From contig CM075651.1 of NCBI GenBank assembly GCA_037953625.1, forward strand, positions 133,266,501 through 133,330,500: DNA of 64,000 nt, read 5' to 3'. The position numbers and the translations under genes are program-made. The notes beneath the pieces are model-generated. The model saw only the letters and a program-made list of their open reading frames with translations, was not told where the DNA came from and did no database searches. Origin of the DNA: Crotalaria pallida. Lineage: Eukaryota > Streptophyta > Magnoliopsida > Fabales > Fabaceae. Below are positions 1 to 11,782 of this stretch, in pieces (the first letter of the stretch is position 1; the number at the start of each line of letters is the position of its first letter).

Positions 1-93
1 ATAGGAAAAACCCAAGGAAAAAATCCTAAGCTATAGCAAATCCTAGAAATCATACCCATCGGTTCCCAACCCTTTCTACAATATTAACAAATA

Positions 94-494
94 CTCCATC
101 GGTCCCTAATTATAAGGTTCTCTTGGGTAAAAAAATTTGGTCCTAAATATAAAACTCTTGTAATTTTTTCTAAAATTACTCTTACATCTAATCATTGTGG
201 TCTAAGTTTTTGTGAGAAGAAATAAATAAAATTGTATTAGAATATGAAATGGAACTTGTTTAATGGAGCTTATTTAATGTTGTAAATGACTTGGAAATTG
301 ATTCACTGCATTAAATATAGATAATATTGTATCTATGAATTAAATTAATTATTGAGAAATGAAAAAATTTATTATGTTCTAATAATTGGTAGAGTGGTAT
401 TTTTGGAAGAACATATCAATTTTAATATAGAATTCAACAACATTGGTGGACGTAAAAATGCCCAAAAGGGCCTTATAATTAGGGACGGAAGGAG
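94..494. mobile_element. Stowaway-type MITE (TA target duplication)
   Basis: The two ends are inverted copies of each other: the left end begins CTCCATCGGTCCCTAATTAT and the right end, read in reverse complement, begins CTCCTTCCGTCCCTAATTAT. Both are flanked by TA (92-93 and 495-496). A CTCC(N)TCCGTCCC terminus with a TA duplication is the signature of Stowaway elements mobilised by Tc1/mariner transposases. No open reading frame lies inside. Confidence 0.9.
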
Positions 495-733
495 TACAAA
501 TTAAAAAAGTCATTTAAGGCATTCTATAGAGATCCAGCCAACCACCAAATGTGAAACTTATCATTAAAAGCCTTACTCCAAAGCCACACTTGATGTAGTC
601 CAAAAAATTCACCCTAAGTTCTCTATGTTGAAAATAATGTCATCTTTTGACCCAAATTAGCCAAAAAAAAACATGAGAGGCCTCTTCCTTATCGGCGCGT
701 TTGTTTAATGGGATTGGGCGCTTACACAAACTT

Positions 734-1571
734 GAGTTTTAGTTCCCAAACCCCTTCACTTTAGCCCCAAACCCCATTTTAATCACGAAAAGTCAAAAAT
801 GCCCTTCCCTCATCTTACACCTTTACACTCCAAATCCCAAACCCCATTGAACCCCAACAGCAGTCACCTCCTCCTTGAAGCCAACAACAGCCACCTCCCT
901 ACAACGGCGGCGGCGCGCCACCATGCTACCCACCAGTCGTCGGCGTGCCTCGATTTCGTCTTATCCACCGTTCTCTTCTATGGGTCGTAGTGCGGCAGTG
1001 GCTGGGTCGGTGTTGCTGGTAAAGGTTTGCCGTAGTTTGGTGGTTGGGTTGTGGTGGCTGTCTCTATCGTGGCTGTGTTAAGCGATGGTTGCGGCTGGAT
1101 CGGTGTAGCTGGTAAAGGGGGTGGCGCGGTATGGTGGCGCGCCGCTGCTATTGACGAAGATTCCGACACAGGAGGTTAGACACAATTCCAACGAACCAGT
1201 GTCGGAATTTCAAGAAATTCCGACACGGGGTTCTCGGAAATTTACATAACCCAGAAAAAAAACAAAACAACTACGAAAACCCTAAACACATACCTGACAG
1301 AGAGAGCAGCAGTGGCGTCGTGGGGTGAGCAGCGGCGGTGGTGACTGATCGGCGGCGGCAGGGGGAATGAAGGAGAGAGAGAGACAATGGAAGGGTGAGG
1401 GAGATGAAGAGGTGGCTGTTGTTGGCTTCAAGGAGGAGGTGGCTGCTGTTGGGGTTCAATGGGGTTTGGGGTTTAGAGTGTAAAGGTGGAAGATGAAGGA
1501 AGGGCATTTTTGACTTTTCGCGATTAAAATGGGGTTTGGGGCTAAAGTGAGGGGTTTGGGAACTAAAACTC
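734..1571. mobile_element. Non-autonomous Mutator-like element with long TIRs
   Basis: A perfect 9 bp duplication CACAAACTT (725-733 and 1572-1580) flanks an element whose roughly 170 bp ends are inverted repeats; the outermost bases read GAGTTTTAGTTCCCAAACCC on both sides. Long terminal inverted repeats plus a 9 bp duplication define Mutator-like elements. The interior (about 905-1300) is GC-rich and unlike the surrounding AT-rich DNA, which may mean captured host sequence. No transposase is present, and short open frames inside are not convincing genes. Confidence 0.88.
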
Positions 1572-1607
1572 CACAAACTTTACTTGATGGAGTTGCATGG
1601 TTGTGTT

Positions 1608-2074
1608 CAGGCCCGGTCCTAACCTATTCTGGGCCCTAGGGCGAAAAAGAATTTGGGGCCCCTAATTCATCAAAAAAAATATATTAGAAATAAATTAATT
1701 AAAAATGTAGTTTATATACTTATAATCAATTAAAACAATGACAACAAACAATAATAAAACTAGTTATTAAAAAATAAGATTTTAAATATAATAAAAAGTT
1801 ATAAAGTAAGGAGGTAATAAAAAAACTTTTTTTATGTTGGGTTGCAAAAGTAAAGTTCATTACTTCATTTATTTATAAATTAAGTGAGCAAATGAAAAAA
1901 AAAAACAAATTGAAGTTTTATGTTAAAAATCATTAATTATTAAGAGATAAAAAAAAACTTGCAACTATTAATTTTTTTTTCAAAAATAAATATACTATTA
2001 AAAAAATTATGGGCCCCTGAATTTTTTGGGCCCAGGACGACCGCCCTCATTGCCCTCCCTCGGGGCCGGCACTG
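1608..2074. mobile_element. hAT-superfamily MITE
   Basis: Flanked by a perfect 8 bp duplication GTTGTGTT (1600-1607 and 2075-2082). Left end CAGGCCCGGTCC, right end in reverse complement CAGTGCCGGCCCC. Both fit the CA(N)NG termini and 8 bp duplication of hAT elements. The ends are GC-rich with GGGCCC runs and the middle is AT-rich. No coding capacity. It inserted 28 bp beyond the right duplication of the neighbouring Mutator-like element. Confidence 0.88.
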
Positions 2075-2135
2075 GTTGTGTTTGCCAATTTTAATTAATT
2101 ATTAATTAATGATTTTGCTTAATCTTATATCTTTA

Positions 2136-2326
2136 TTTTTTTTGTGTACACCAAAGGTATCCTCCAGCTGACAGCCGAAGACTAATCCCTTCCGAGGCGT
2201 AGAGATCACCGAAGTGGGTTTTGCCTCTACTAACAAAGTCTTTTCCATGCCCACGGCAAGGATCGAACCCTTGACATCATGCTTAAGAAACACAGCTATC
2301 TACCAACTATGTTGGGTTTTGTTGGT
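2136..2326 (-). mobile_element. SINE (tRNA-derived), minus orientation
   Basis: A 13 bp direct repeat TCTTATATCTTTA (2123-2135 and 2327-2339) flanks about 190 bp. Read on the minus strand, it starts with an A-box-like TGGTAGATAGC, then has a clear B box GGTTCGATCC, and finishes in an A-rich tail next to the left duplication. This layout of an internal RNA polymerase III promoter, A-rich tail and long duplication is that of a plant SINE mobilised by LINE machinery. The open frame across it is not a gene. Confidence 0.85.
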
Positions 2327-2793
2327 TCTTATATCTTTAGATTGAAGATAAATGATAAAAAAAAATTAAAAACTTTGAGACGTAAGTCTACTCTTTCTCA
2401 AAGTGTAATTGTTTAATTTTTAAAGGCAAAATTGCTTTTTTTAAAAACAACTTATCAATCAATCCTAACAATTAAGTTTAACAAATTCCGCATTTTTAAA
2501 TACATCAGTAAAATCTAAAAATGGTTTTTATTTTACTCTTTAATTGTAATTTGTGACAATAAATCATAAAAATTTTGATTACTATCCATTATTATCATTA
2601 TCATTACTCTCGAAAAGAAATCCAATATCATTAACTAGCGTGTTGACACGTTAATAATAATAATAATAATGTCAATAACAATAATGCTAATAATAACATT
2701 GATAGTACTAGAATAAATCATACATCTGTTTTTATTCTTTGGGTTAATGTATAATTTTAAATTTTAGATTCAAATAAATATTAAATGAATCAA

Positions 2794-3812
2794 GGGATTT
2801 AGTTTATTGACCCCTCACTTAATCATCTGACCTTCTTTTTATGAAAAAACTAAAAATTGTCCTTTTTTCTGGGTTTATAACACTCGTTGGAGGGCCAGCG
2901 AGAATTTGAAAAAGCAAAAAAAAAAAAAAAAGTGCTGCTCGCTGGGGTCAGCGAGCTGTGTAAATTTACATACTCGCTGACCCAGCCCTGGAGCGAACCA
3001 AGAGATTTATGCATCAGAATAGCTCGCTCGGGGGTCAGCGAGTGTGTAAATTTACACGGCTCGCTGACCCCCCAGCGAGCAGTATTTTTTTTTTTTTTTG
3101 CTTTTTCGAATTCTTGCTGGCACCAAAGCGTGAATGTAAAATATGTGTACTCGTTGGCACCTCAACGAGTTCTATTTTTTTTTCTTTCTTCTAACTCTCT
3201 TATTGAAGTGTGAATATTATGCACCTCAAGTCCGTTAGTTTATTATTGAGTGTTCATTGCACTACTTTGACAGCTGTTGATTCCTTTTACCCAATTGCAC
3301 TCTTAAAACATGTGTTGCTCACTTATTTTTCATTATTTTCATTCGTTGCACTTGGCTTTGTTGCATAATCTCTAACATGTGTTGTGCTAAGTTCGTGCCT
3401 TGCATTTTTTTTAACAAATTTAACAATCTTGCTGGGGTCAGCGACCTTCACAAATTTAACAATCTCGCTGGGGTCAACGACCTTCACCAATTTAACAACC
3501 TCGTTGGGGTCAGCGAGAAGGCAAAAAAGGGAAAAAAATAAAGCTCACTGAAGGGTCAGCTAGCTGTGTAAAATAACAAACTCGCTTACCCTGGAGCGAG
3601 AAGGCAAAAACAAAAAAAGAAAGTCAGCGAGTATGTAAATTTACACAACTTGCTGACCCACCAGCGAGCAGCATTTTTTTTTTTTTTGCTTTTTCGAATT
3701 ATCACTGGCCCTCCAGCGAGTGTGTTATAAACCCAGAAAAAAAAGGCAATTTTGGGTTTTTTCAAAAAAAAGGAGTCAGATGATTAAGTGGGGGGTCAAT
3801 AAACTAAAACCC
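2794..3812. mobile_element. Mutator-like element made of CTCGCTG hairpin repeats
   Basis: A perfect 9 bp duplication ATGAATCAA (2785-2793 and 3813-3821) encloses inverted ends: GGGATTTAGTTTATTGACCC on the left and GGGTTTTAGTTTATTGACCC in reverse complement on the right. The inside holds about 14 copies of a palindromic unit, clearest at 2938-2957 and 3060-3080, where CTCGCTG is followed a few bases later by CAGCGAG. Units are spaced by TGTGTAAATTTACA-like sequence, and three (near 3428, 3465 and 3500) form a short tandem run. No transposase or credible gene is present. Confidence 0.85.
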
Positions 3813-4338
3813 ATGAATCAATGTTTTTTATCATTCTAAATTTGAGAAGGAAAATAATAAACAACAAAGCATATATGACTTTAATTAATGATGCTATGTA
3901 ACTTAAATAAACTATTTTTCGTTACTTTTAGCTTTTTTTTACTATACATTATTACTCGCTAACATTAATTTTTTTTACTATTTTATAATGAAAATTTATG
4001 CCAATAGGTGCCAATAAGCTGACATGTGTATTGAACCATAAAATGCTTAATAACCGTATAAATAAAATAGATGTAAATTGTTCTTCTTGCTTTATTATGT
4101 TTTTTTTTTTTTATTAATTAGTAACCATGAATTGTATTACTCAAATAACATGTGCAATGTTGATTGCTTCATGGTATATCACACAAACTTGGTTTTGCTT
4201 TCATTGCTATCAATTCTATTTTTGGTATTAGTTTCATAATATCTATCAAAATGTAATTGTTATTTTTACATGAGTCATTCAGTAATTTGGGAGCTCAATT
4301 GGATGTTATTCGAACGAGTTATAACTCTATTGAACAAT

Positions 4339-4895
4339 GACTAAACTGTCATTTTAGTCCCTCACTTTGTAAGATTTTTCACTTTAGTCCCTAACTTTTC
4401 AATAATTCCTCTTTAGTCCCTCACTTTGAAAAAAGTTATTCACGTTAGTCACTGACAATTTTTTTGTTCATAAACGTTAACGTCTTACACACGTAGCAGT
4501 TAAATAACGTATACACACGTGGTTGTTAACATCTTACACATGGTGTTGAATTCAAAACACAAAAATTGAAGGAAGAAGAGGCTAAGGCAATAACGCCGCC
4601 GAAGAGGCAGCTGCATAATCTAAGGCAACTGCAAATAAAGAAGCTATTGAAGCTCCGAAAGTTGCAGAAAATACAGCGGCTGATGAATCAGTGGCAGCAA
4701 CACAACAATTAGATTTCGTATAAGTTATTTAACGGTCACGTATATATGCTGTTAAGGTCCATAAATTGAGAAAGTTGTCAGGGACTAATGTGAGTAGTTT
4801 TTTTCAAAGTGAGAGACTAAAGAGGAATTATTGAAAAGTCAGGGACTAAAGTGAAAGCTCCTTACAAAATGAGGGACTCAAATGACAGTTTAGTC
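4339..4895. mobile_element. Mutator-like element carrying an alanine-rich coding relic
   Basis: Ends are inverted repeats of about 140 bp starting GACTAAACTGTCATTT; flanking 10 bp copies ATTGAACAAT (4329-4338) and ATTAAACAAT (4896-4905) differ at one base. The arms repeat phrases such as TTTAGTCCCTCACTTTG. The centre, about 4560-4730, has a different composition and in one plus-strand frame reads alanine- and glutamate-rich (for example EAPKVAENTAADESVAAT), with one stop codon upstream. This looks like a captured and decayed exon rather than element sequence. Confidence 0.8.
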
Positions 4896-4905
4896 ATTAA
4901 ACAAT

Positions 4906-6439
4906 ACTATTACAGAAATTTTCCCCTTAAGAATATATGTCAATTCACTTCTTCTAATTTAGTACATTTTTAAGATTCAAGTTACAGTTTTAAGTTTACC
5001 TGTCTTGTTTACATAACATATTTCATAGACAACTAAATTACAATTTGAGCATAATTTCTAATTACTAGCATTTCTTAACGCATATATCCAATTAAAACTT
5101 GAATGTGATCTTTCTTAAACATTTTGATTTGGTTTATAAGAAAATATATATAAAAAGATCCAAAAGACCTTTGATTCATTTTGAGTATATGGAAGCATGT
5201 TCTATTATACACTTTAAAAAACAAATGAAAAGTAAACTATAATATTTTATAAACGATTAATCATACCTAATAGCTATAAATTTCCCAATGTCAATAAAAA
5301 CGTATACACAAACATACTCATTATATTAAAAAAACATGACAATAAAAATGTGCGAGAATAGGCACAAGAGTTAGCAATATATGCTTTTAGAAAAGAATAA
5401 GTTGTGCCAATTGGTGTTGAAAAAGCCCTAAAACTAGCCTGAGTTATTAACCTTATAATTTATAAGCAATATATGCTCTTGGAAAAGAATCAAGTTGCCT
5501 TGTGCCAATTGGTGTAAAATTTTCATTCAATATAGCATTTTCATGTTGTTTCTCAGCGACTAACTGCAGAGCTTGGTTCAGATTTGAAAATATTTTGATT
5601 ATAGGATATTCTTAATGTCCAAAATACACATTGTCATCTAGAGCCATGTGCACAATTATGATAGGACATGTGCCCCATATACCAGGTTTCTTCAACCTTT
5701 TGTGCTTCAACCATACTTATTATGGATACAAAAGATTATGACCACAACACCCTGAACTAAGCATTAAAGTAAACTTTAACTTGCCAAGTTCTCTGTTATG
5801 CTCTTAATAAAAATGAAATAAATTTGACGAACAACTAACTTTCCTGCAAATTATCACGACTTTTCCTCAATTAGCATTTAACATGCCACAAACAGCAACA
5901 TTTAAACAATTAAACCTGCAATTAAGTTTGAATATGCATATTCTCTCTACTAACATACACTGGTCTTTACATAATCAGTCAGAATATCTGCACAAATGAA
6001 GAGAAACACCACTATTTGGGACCCTTAAATGGGACCATACATATTGTTGCCGTTGCTGCTGGGGCATCCCTTCCAACATTTACTTCCCTCAAAACCACAT
6101 GGAGTATCTTTAGAGATTATAATTATGTTCGTAAAGCTAACTGCATTTGATCATTGAAATCTCTTGTTTGAGTACAAGAAGAGCAGAGATGGGAAGGTTT
6201 ATGACTCCTTCAAAATATCAAGGGATTATGGAGATATCTTGGTCTGCACCATAGAAAGTAGCCCGAGTACAACATCGGCGTCTTGATTGATAAAAAGGCC
6301 AAAGTATAATATGTATGCCATGTTGTAACATGTTGAAGTAGTGAGTAGATTATCTTCCACAAAAGAGATTTGTACAAGGCCACTTTGAACCTAAGACCAA
6401 TTTGGCTTTGCTATAATGTGTAGTTACAGCTGTTGAAGT
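4906..6439. other. Intergenic, includes 3' flank of the magnesium transporter gene
   Basis: AT-rich with no open frame of interest and no element ends that I can place. Two related segments (about 5385-5415 and 5465-5515) share GCAATATATGCT and GTTGTGCCAATTGGTG-like phrases and look like a local duplication. The last few hundred bases before 6440 should be the 3' UTR of the transporter. Confidence 0.5.
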
Positions 6440-9400
6440 TTATGCTGGAAGCACATTCTTGTACCTAAAATAACATAGGAAGGAGAAATACATTAATGCA
6501 CAAGCAATTCCAGTAACTACCAGAACCCAATGGAATCCAGATGGATAGGCAAAAACTTTGGATTTAAAGTTCATTCCAAATACTCCTGCCACAGCAGCAA
6601 ATACTGCAGCTATCAATGTGGCCGCGGTCAGAAGCACCTCGAACTGTATTAGGCGATTTTGAATATTACCCTGCAATAGATAGTGTGAAAAGTGATGCCC
6701 CCTGGCTTACACAATTTAGAATATCAAGTGAATAAAGGAATGGTGAGAAGAATGCTTCAAGTTGTTAATCTTAAGTCTGAACTTACCAATTTTATGTTGA
6801 TGAAATCTTCTGTGTCATCAATGTATTCTTTCAACTGCATTACCAGCAAAAGAAAATATACTCAGCATGTGCACAAAGCACAAAACCTAATGAATAAAAT
6901 CATATGCTACTCCTAGTTACATTTAAACTTATGCAAAAAGTCAGTCTATCATGGCTAGCAATAATCATAAGCAGTTTTCCTAACAACAGCGAACTCGATG
7001 AAGGAATGCTTGAGCTAATCTAATGTCATATTAAGTAACTTAGTTATAGTAGTAAATATTATGATATCAAACATACAGATGCTGTAATTTATAAGCAATG
7101 TGGGTAAATTCTAATACTACAGCTTTGAGTAAGTCAAACTTCTTGTACCGACAATAATGTGTTGAGAGTATTATCAATGACGATAAAGTATGCCTCAAGC
7201 AACATTTCGAGTGGTTCAATCCTTTCACCATTATCAGATGTACCCATTGAACTACCATGTTTACTTGTATTCCCAATGCTGCTGAAAGCCCTTTGCAACA
7301 TATGGAGCCCATTAGTTGGCAGCTCTGGCGAAGTAGGAGCTGATCTTGAAATCACTCTACCACTACCCAATGAAAGAGTTTGAAGACAGTCATTAAAAGG
7401 GTAAGTATCTGATCTCATCTTTTTCTCAGTCAGACACATCTCAGCCATGTCACCATCATCATCCATGAGATGTTCTATTTCATCACGAACCTGTGAATCA
7501 AATATAAGTTACTAGTTGCAGGTGATAGAAAGCTATAATAATAAGAATAATAATCAAGGAAGAGAATTCTACGTTGATCAACCTTCTGAACTCGCTGTGT
7601 CAAAGCAAGGAGGTGACCTTTAAATCTCCGAACACGTTCTAGATTGAGGGTACTGATAGATGAAGCTAGTTCATCTAGCACGGGATATATTTCCATTTCC
7701 AGTTCTTTCACCTATAATATCAAGAACCTTCTTAATACAAGGGAACGGAGATGACAACTTTATTACTTACATAAGGTTGGTAACTGATTCGGTGACTTTT
7801 CCTTATGCACTTATCAAGTCAGGTATTTAGAAACATTTAAAAACATACATATCTAATTCAAACATTGAATAACAATTTGCAAAACCCAAGTTATACCTCG
7901 TAAGGAACCATTGAGTTTTATGCTCCAATAATAAGCCAAAAAAAAAATGCAACGATCAAGGTCCCAAGATAAGATTGAGATATGGAGAGTAGGATAATAA
8001 CTGCAACCTGAATTCATGTTTGATATGCAGAGAATCGAAGATCATTGGCTATATTTCCCAATATGTCCCTTTCTCATGTAGAATATAAACAATGATTTTA
8101 GTAGAAAATGATGCAAGGCTTCAGTTCAAGCTGCTTTAAATAGATACTGATCATGCTGATATTACTTGAGTACGCCGTGCTGGGTGCTGATGTAGCATTT
8201 TTATTTATGCCTGTTAGTTTCTTTTACTTAATTTAGAGAGTTTAGATACTATTTGCTTGCAAGTCCATTTTTGGAAGGTTTTGGAGGAAGGGAAAGGGAA
8301 GGCATATATTCCATTTTTAAATTAAGAGATATATATAACATTGGCAACAACAAATAAGCAATTACAAGGTAGATTTTATAATAATCTGTCACTTCATTCC
8401 TGTCAGTTTGAAAAATTCTTAAATAAAAGGATAAGTATTTGAAACTAAAAATATACCCTCAATATATTTCTTTCTTTTCTTTTTATTGTACCCAAAAAAA
8501 AAAAAAAAAAAAAAGACACTTACCAGCTATATTTTTTTCTGTTTTTTTTAATAATACAATCCCTATATTTCTTGAGTTATATAGAATTTACTCCAAGGCT
8601 CTTACCAGCTGGATTCTTGATTGAAGTGAATTGAGGAAAAGATTGTAGGCACTTAATAGAGCGAAATCAACATTAAGTTTTCTGCATCATCTGAATTAGA
8701 AGGCTATTACATAGGATCCATGTCACGAAGGTTCAACTAAGTTTTATGTTGGATACTTGGACAAGAACTGCCTAACACAACCCTTCTATTTTTTTTCCGG
8801 GCTTGGCACCGGCTATGTACTACTTTGCAGCAAAGGACAACATAAACTAATACATACTACATAGGATATTTAATGAAATTCGGCTGATATATCTTGCAGT
8901 AATTTAACCAAAATATTGGCAAGCATATCAACTATTGCTATCAGTTTTAATGTAGAAATGTATTGAAAACATACTGTCACATGCTCAAAGTAAAAAATGA
9001 GGATTTCCCAGGAAATAGAGTTTCTGGCCAATTCATACCTGAGCATCTAAAGATGTGCATGTCAATTCCAGAGCTAACTCAAGTGCCCTAAATTCAAAAG
9101 GTAGATCGTCTGTTCAAAAGTAGCAAACACCGTAAGCAACTATGTGCACTATAGTAACTACCTCCCGAAAAAGGTATCAGAATAGCTTGGAAATGTGGCA
9201 AAAGAACATTATTTTTAAGAGCTAAATGTATATGTTACACAGCAGAAATACCTACGATCCTTACCAGTTTTTTCTTTCTGAAGCCGATTGCATAATTCTG
9301 ACCTGTACTGACCAACACTACCATCCAATGAGTTCATCAGGATGACTTCATCAGCAGTGATTATACACCGGATTTGCTCAAGGTTGACTACAATAGCCTT

Positions 9401-9658
9401 CTCCCGTCCTAATATGGTAGAAGGATAAATGAACATTGGATCCAATAGTCGGAGATCTCTGGAAGGCAAAGAACAATTTCTCATAATAGTACCCTTGTCA
9501 AGTGTCAGAGTCTGAGAACTCCCATCCTGGTCTATTTTTATCCACGACCGAGTTCCGTGACCTCTCTTCTTCAGGCCCGATACACTAGGCCCACGATTCA
9601 CTTGCCCACTAAAATTAGACCTCCCACCACTGTCATTAGATAAGGAAGATTCAGGCAT
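6440..9658 (-). CDS. MRS2: MRS2/CorA-type magnesium transporter (MRS2-1/MRS2-5 group)
   Basis: A membrane magnesium channel of the plant MRS2 (MGT) family. Six coding exons, minus strand: 9658-9265, 9109-9039, 7711-7583, 7490-7149, 6834-6787 and 6670-6440. All have GT-AG borders and phases that join without a break, giving about 404 residues. Diagnostic features are a conserved N-terminal block (LKKRG, SLPSRDLRLLDP, IRCIITADEVILMNS), the MDDDGDMAEM and EYIDDTEDF coiled-coil motifs, and near the C-terminus two membrane segments, the first ending in the GMN selectivity signature (GVFGMNF). Of the Arabidopsis members I can recall, it most resembles MRS2-5, followed by MRS2-1. The open frame continues upstream without an ATG to a TGA at 9758, so I chose the first in-frame ATG, 9658. 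An additional 5' coding exon cannot be excluded. The 1.3 kb intron after exon 2 contains no recognisable element. Confidence 0.93.
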
Positions 9659-10543
9659 ACTGGACGAATAATACTGGCCTCGTGTTTCTTCCGTTGGCAC
9701 TATACTTTTCTCACTTGCTGTGCCGATCAAGTGCTTCTTTAGCCGAGATTGTCTTCGTCAGTATTCAGCACAAATTAATCCAAAATTCGTTTCATCCACA
9801 CAACCATTGATATACTGGCAATAACCGAAATCATAAACCAAGTCTACCACCTGATATGAATTATGATCCATACTTTGTGCATTTCTCAAATTAACACCTA
9901 AAATTGGAACATAAGATAGAACAAAAGTGCTAATTAGTTTAAGAAGCGTATATCCAAAAAGGAAACTACTGAAGATGACAGACCAGGGAAAATGATCTTA
10001 TACTCTTAATAATAGTCGAATTTGATGAAACCTAAGCCTAGCCAATTAATCAATAAAAAAGGGAAACAATGAAAGAAAAAAATAGGAAAAAAAAACTAAA
10101 GGAAAAACAAAACCAATAAACCTATCTCTTTAAACGCAAATATATTTTCCCAATAAAACTTTTGAACAGATACTGTAGCAATCAATAGCTGAATATCGTG
10201 TATTTTCATTTCAATTTGTGAACACAGGAAAGCTCAAGTCATAATGAAAGTGAATTACTAAAATTCTCAATCGTTGAAGTAAATCTAACACTAAAAAATC
10301 TTAACTTTTTTTATTAAAATCTTCAATTTAATTTTCTACTGAATGCAAAAACCATTTCACCGAGACTCAAACAAGATTTCATCTTTTGGGTATATACCAC
10401 AACCCCATTAATTGGTTTCTATCAATTGATCACACAATAAGCGAAACCAGCAAAAAAAAGGAAAAGGAAGAAAAACAGTGAAACCCCAGAAAACAAAAAT
10501 AATACTGAAAATAAGTGAAGTGGTTAGGTGTAGAGTTAGTTAC

Positions 10544-10675
10544 CTGAGGTTGGGATAACTATTAATTAGATTGCAAGGGAATGATTTGATTTGATTTTGG
10601 GAGAGGGATAGAGAGAGTAGAAATGTAGAATAATCAATCAATATCACTCACACACACTCTGCTCCTAAGCTTATC
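10544..10675 (-). other. Probable 5' UTR exon of the MRS2 gene
   Basis: On the minus strand this stretch reads like a plant 5' UTR, with CT-rich runs (CTACTCTCTCTATCCCTCTC). It ends at a good donor, CCTCAG followed by GTAACT, at 10543. The first coding exon lies about 0.9 kb downstream, which fits a leader intron of the kind common in this family. The upstream edge is a guess. AT-rich homopolymer runs from 10700 onwards would be promoter or intergenic sequence. Confidence 0.5.
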
Positions 10676-11158
10676 TCTCTTTCCATTTTTCATGTGCCAT
10701 AAGTTTTTTTTTTTTTTTTTTTTTTTTGAAAGGTATTGCCATAACCGAATAAGTTAAGAGTTAGGTAAATTTAACTTTTTTTTATGGAAAAATTAGTTTT
10801 TTTTTAATAATTATCTTAAACATTTTTTTCAACTTCCTCGTGTAACTTTTTTTGTACCAAAGGTTGAGATAACTCTGCTGAAACATTTTTTTTTTTTTTG
10901 TGAAATTGATCCCTAAAAACGTGGCAACGTTAGCCAAGTCGGTCAAATTTGTTGTTTTTTTTTTAAAGAAATTCTATTTTTAGAATTGAGTTAAAAAACC
11001 TTTTTTTTTTATCCGACCGTTATTTTTTTAGCAAGAGATGAGCCCACCTCATTATTACTTAACGTGACTGAACTCGATAGTTCGTATAAATAAATACTGG
11101 AGAAGCATGCCAAACGGGTCGAGCACGAATGGTCCCCGTTAGTGCCACAATACTAGCA

Positions 11159-11773
11159 GGGAATTAGTTTTTTTTATCCCCATTTAATTAGTTAACTCTC
11201 TTTATTTTGAAAAGACACTATCAACTTTACTAAAAACCAAACTATTCAAAATGCCCCTTCATTGAGGGCTCAAAGAGAGTTATAAAATCTCTCGCTGGGA
11301 TCAGCGAGGGTTATAAAAATAATATTTCATAATACTCGCTGAAGATTCATTGAGGGTTTTAAAATTTAATTTTTATAACTCTAGAAGGTTCAGCGAGGGT
11401 TATAAAAATTAAATTTCTTATTTTATAACACTCGCTGACCCTCTAGCGAGAGATATAAAATTTTGATTTTATAACACTCATTGAAGGTTCAGCGAGGATT
11501 ATAAAATTTTGATTTTATAATACTAGCTGAAGGTATGTTAATTTTTATAACTCTCGCTGTGCCCTCAGCGTGCTTGTTAAAATATATATTTTATAACCCT
11601 CGCTGACGGTTAAGCGTGCGTGGGTTGTTTAATTTTTATTTTTTTTAAGAGGGGTAATGTTGGAATAAGAGGGGGTATTTTGAGATTATTGGAAGTTAGT
11701 AAGGTTATTATGAGATTTTTACATAAATAAGGACGTCAACTAATTAACTAGGTGAGTCAAAAAACTAGAGCCC
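11159..11773. mobile_element. Second Mutator-like element with CTCGCTG hairpin repeats
   Basis: Flanking 9 bp copies ATACTAGCA (11150-11158) and ATACTAGCC (11774-11782) differ at one base. Ends are GGGAATTAGTTTTTTTTATC and, in reverse complement, GGGCTCTAGTTTTTTGACTC, similar to the ends of the element at 2794-3812. The interior repeats a palindromic unit about eight times (clear copies at 11290-11310 and 11431-11453), separated by TTATAAAATTTT-like spacers. It belongs to the same group as the 2794 element but is shorter and more diverged. Confidence 0.8.
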
Positions 11774-11782
11774 ATACTAGCC

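Noticed and set aside
2230..2300. tRNA-like internal promoter that might indicate a tRNA gene
   Set aside because: No cloverleaf can be formed. The unit has an A-rich tail and a 13 bp target duplication, so it is a SINE.
2880..3720. Regularly spaced short palindromic repeats, superficially CRISPR-like (also 11290-11640)
   Set aside because: The spacers are themselves repeated and of variable length, the units are imperfect, the DNA is plant nuclear, and Mutator-like ends with target duplications enclose both arrays.
9659..9730. Further N-terminal residues of the magnesium transporter beginning at a TTG
   Set aside because: No ATG exists in that frame before the TGA at 9758, so the frame is simply open upstream of the ATG at 9658.
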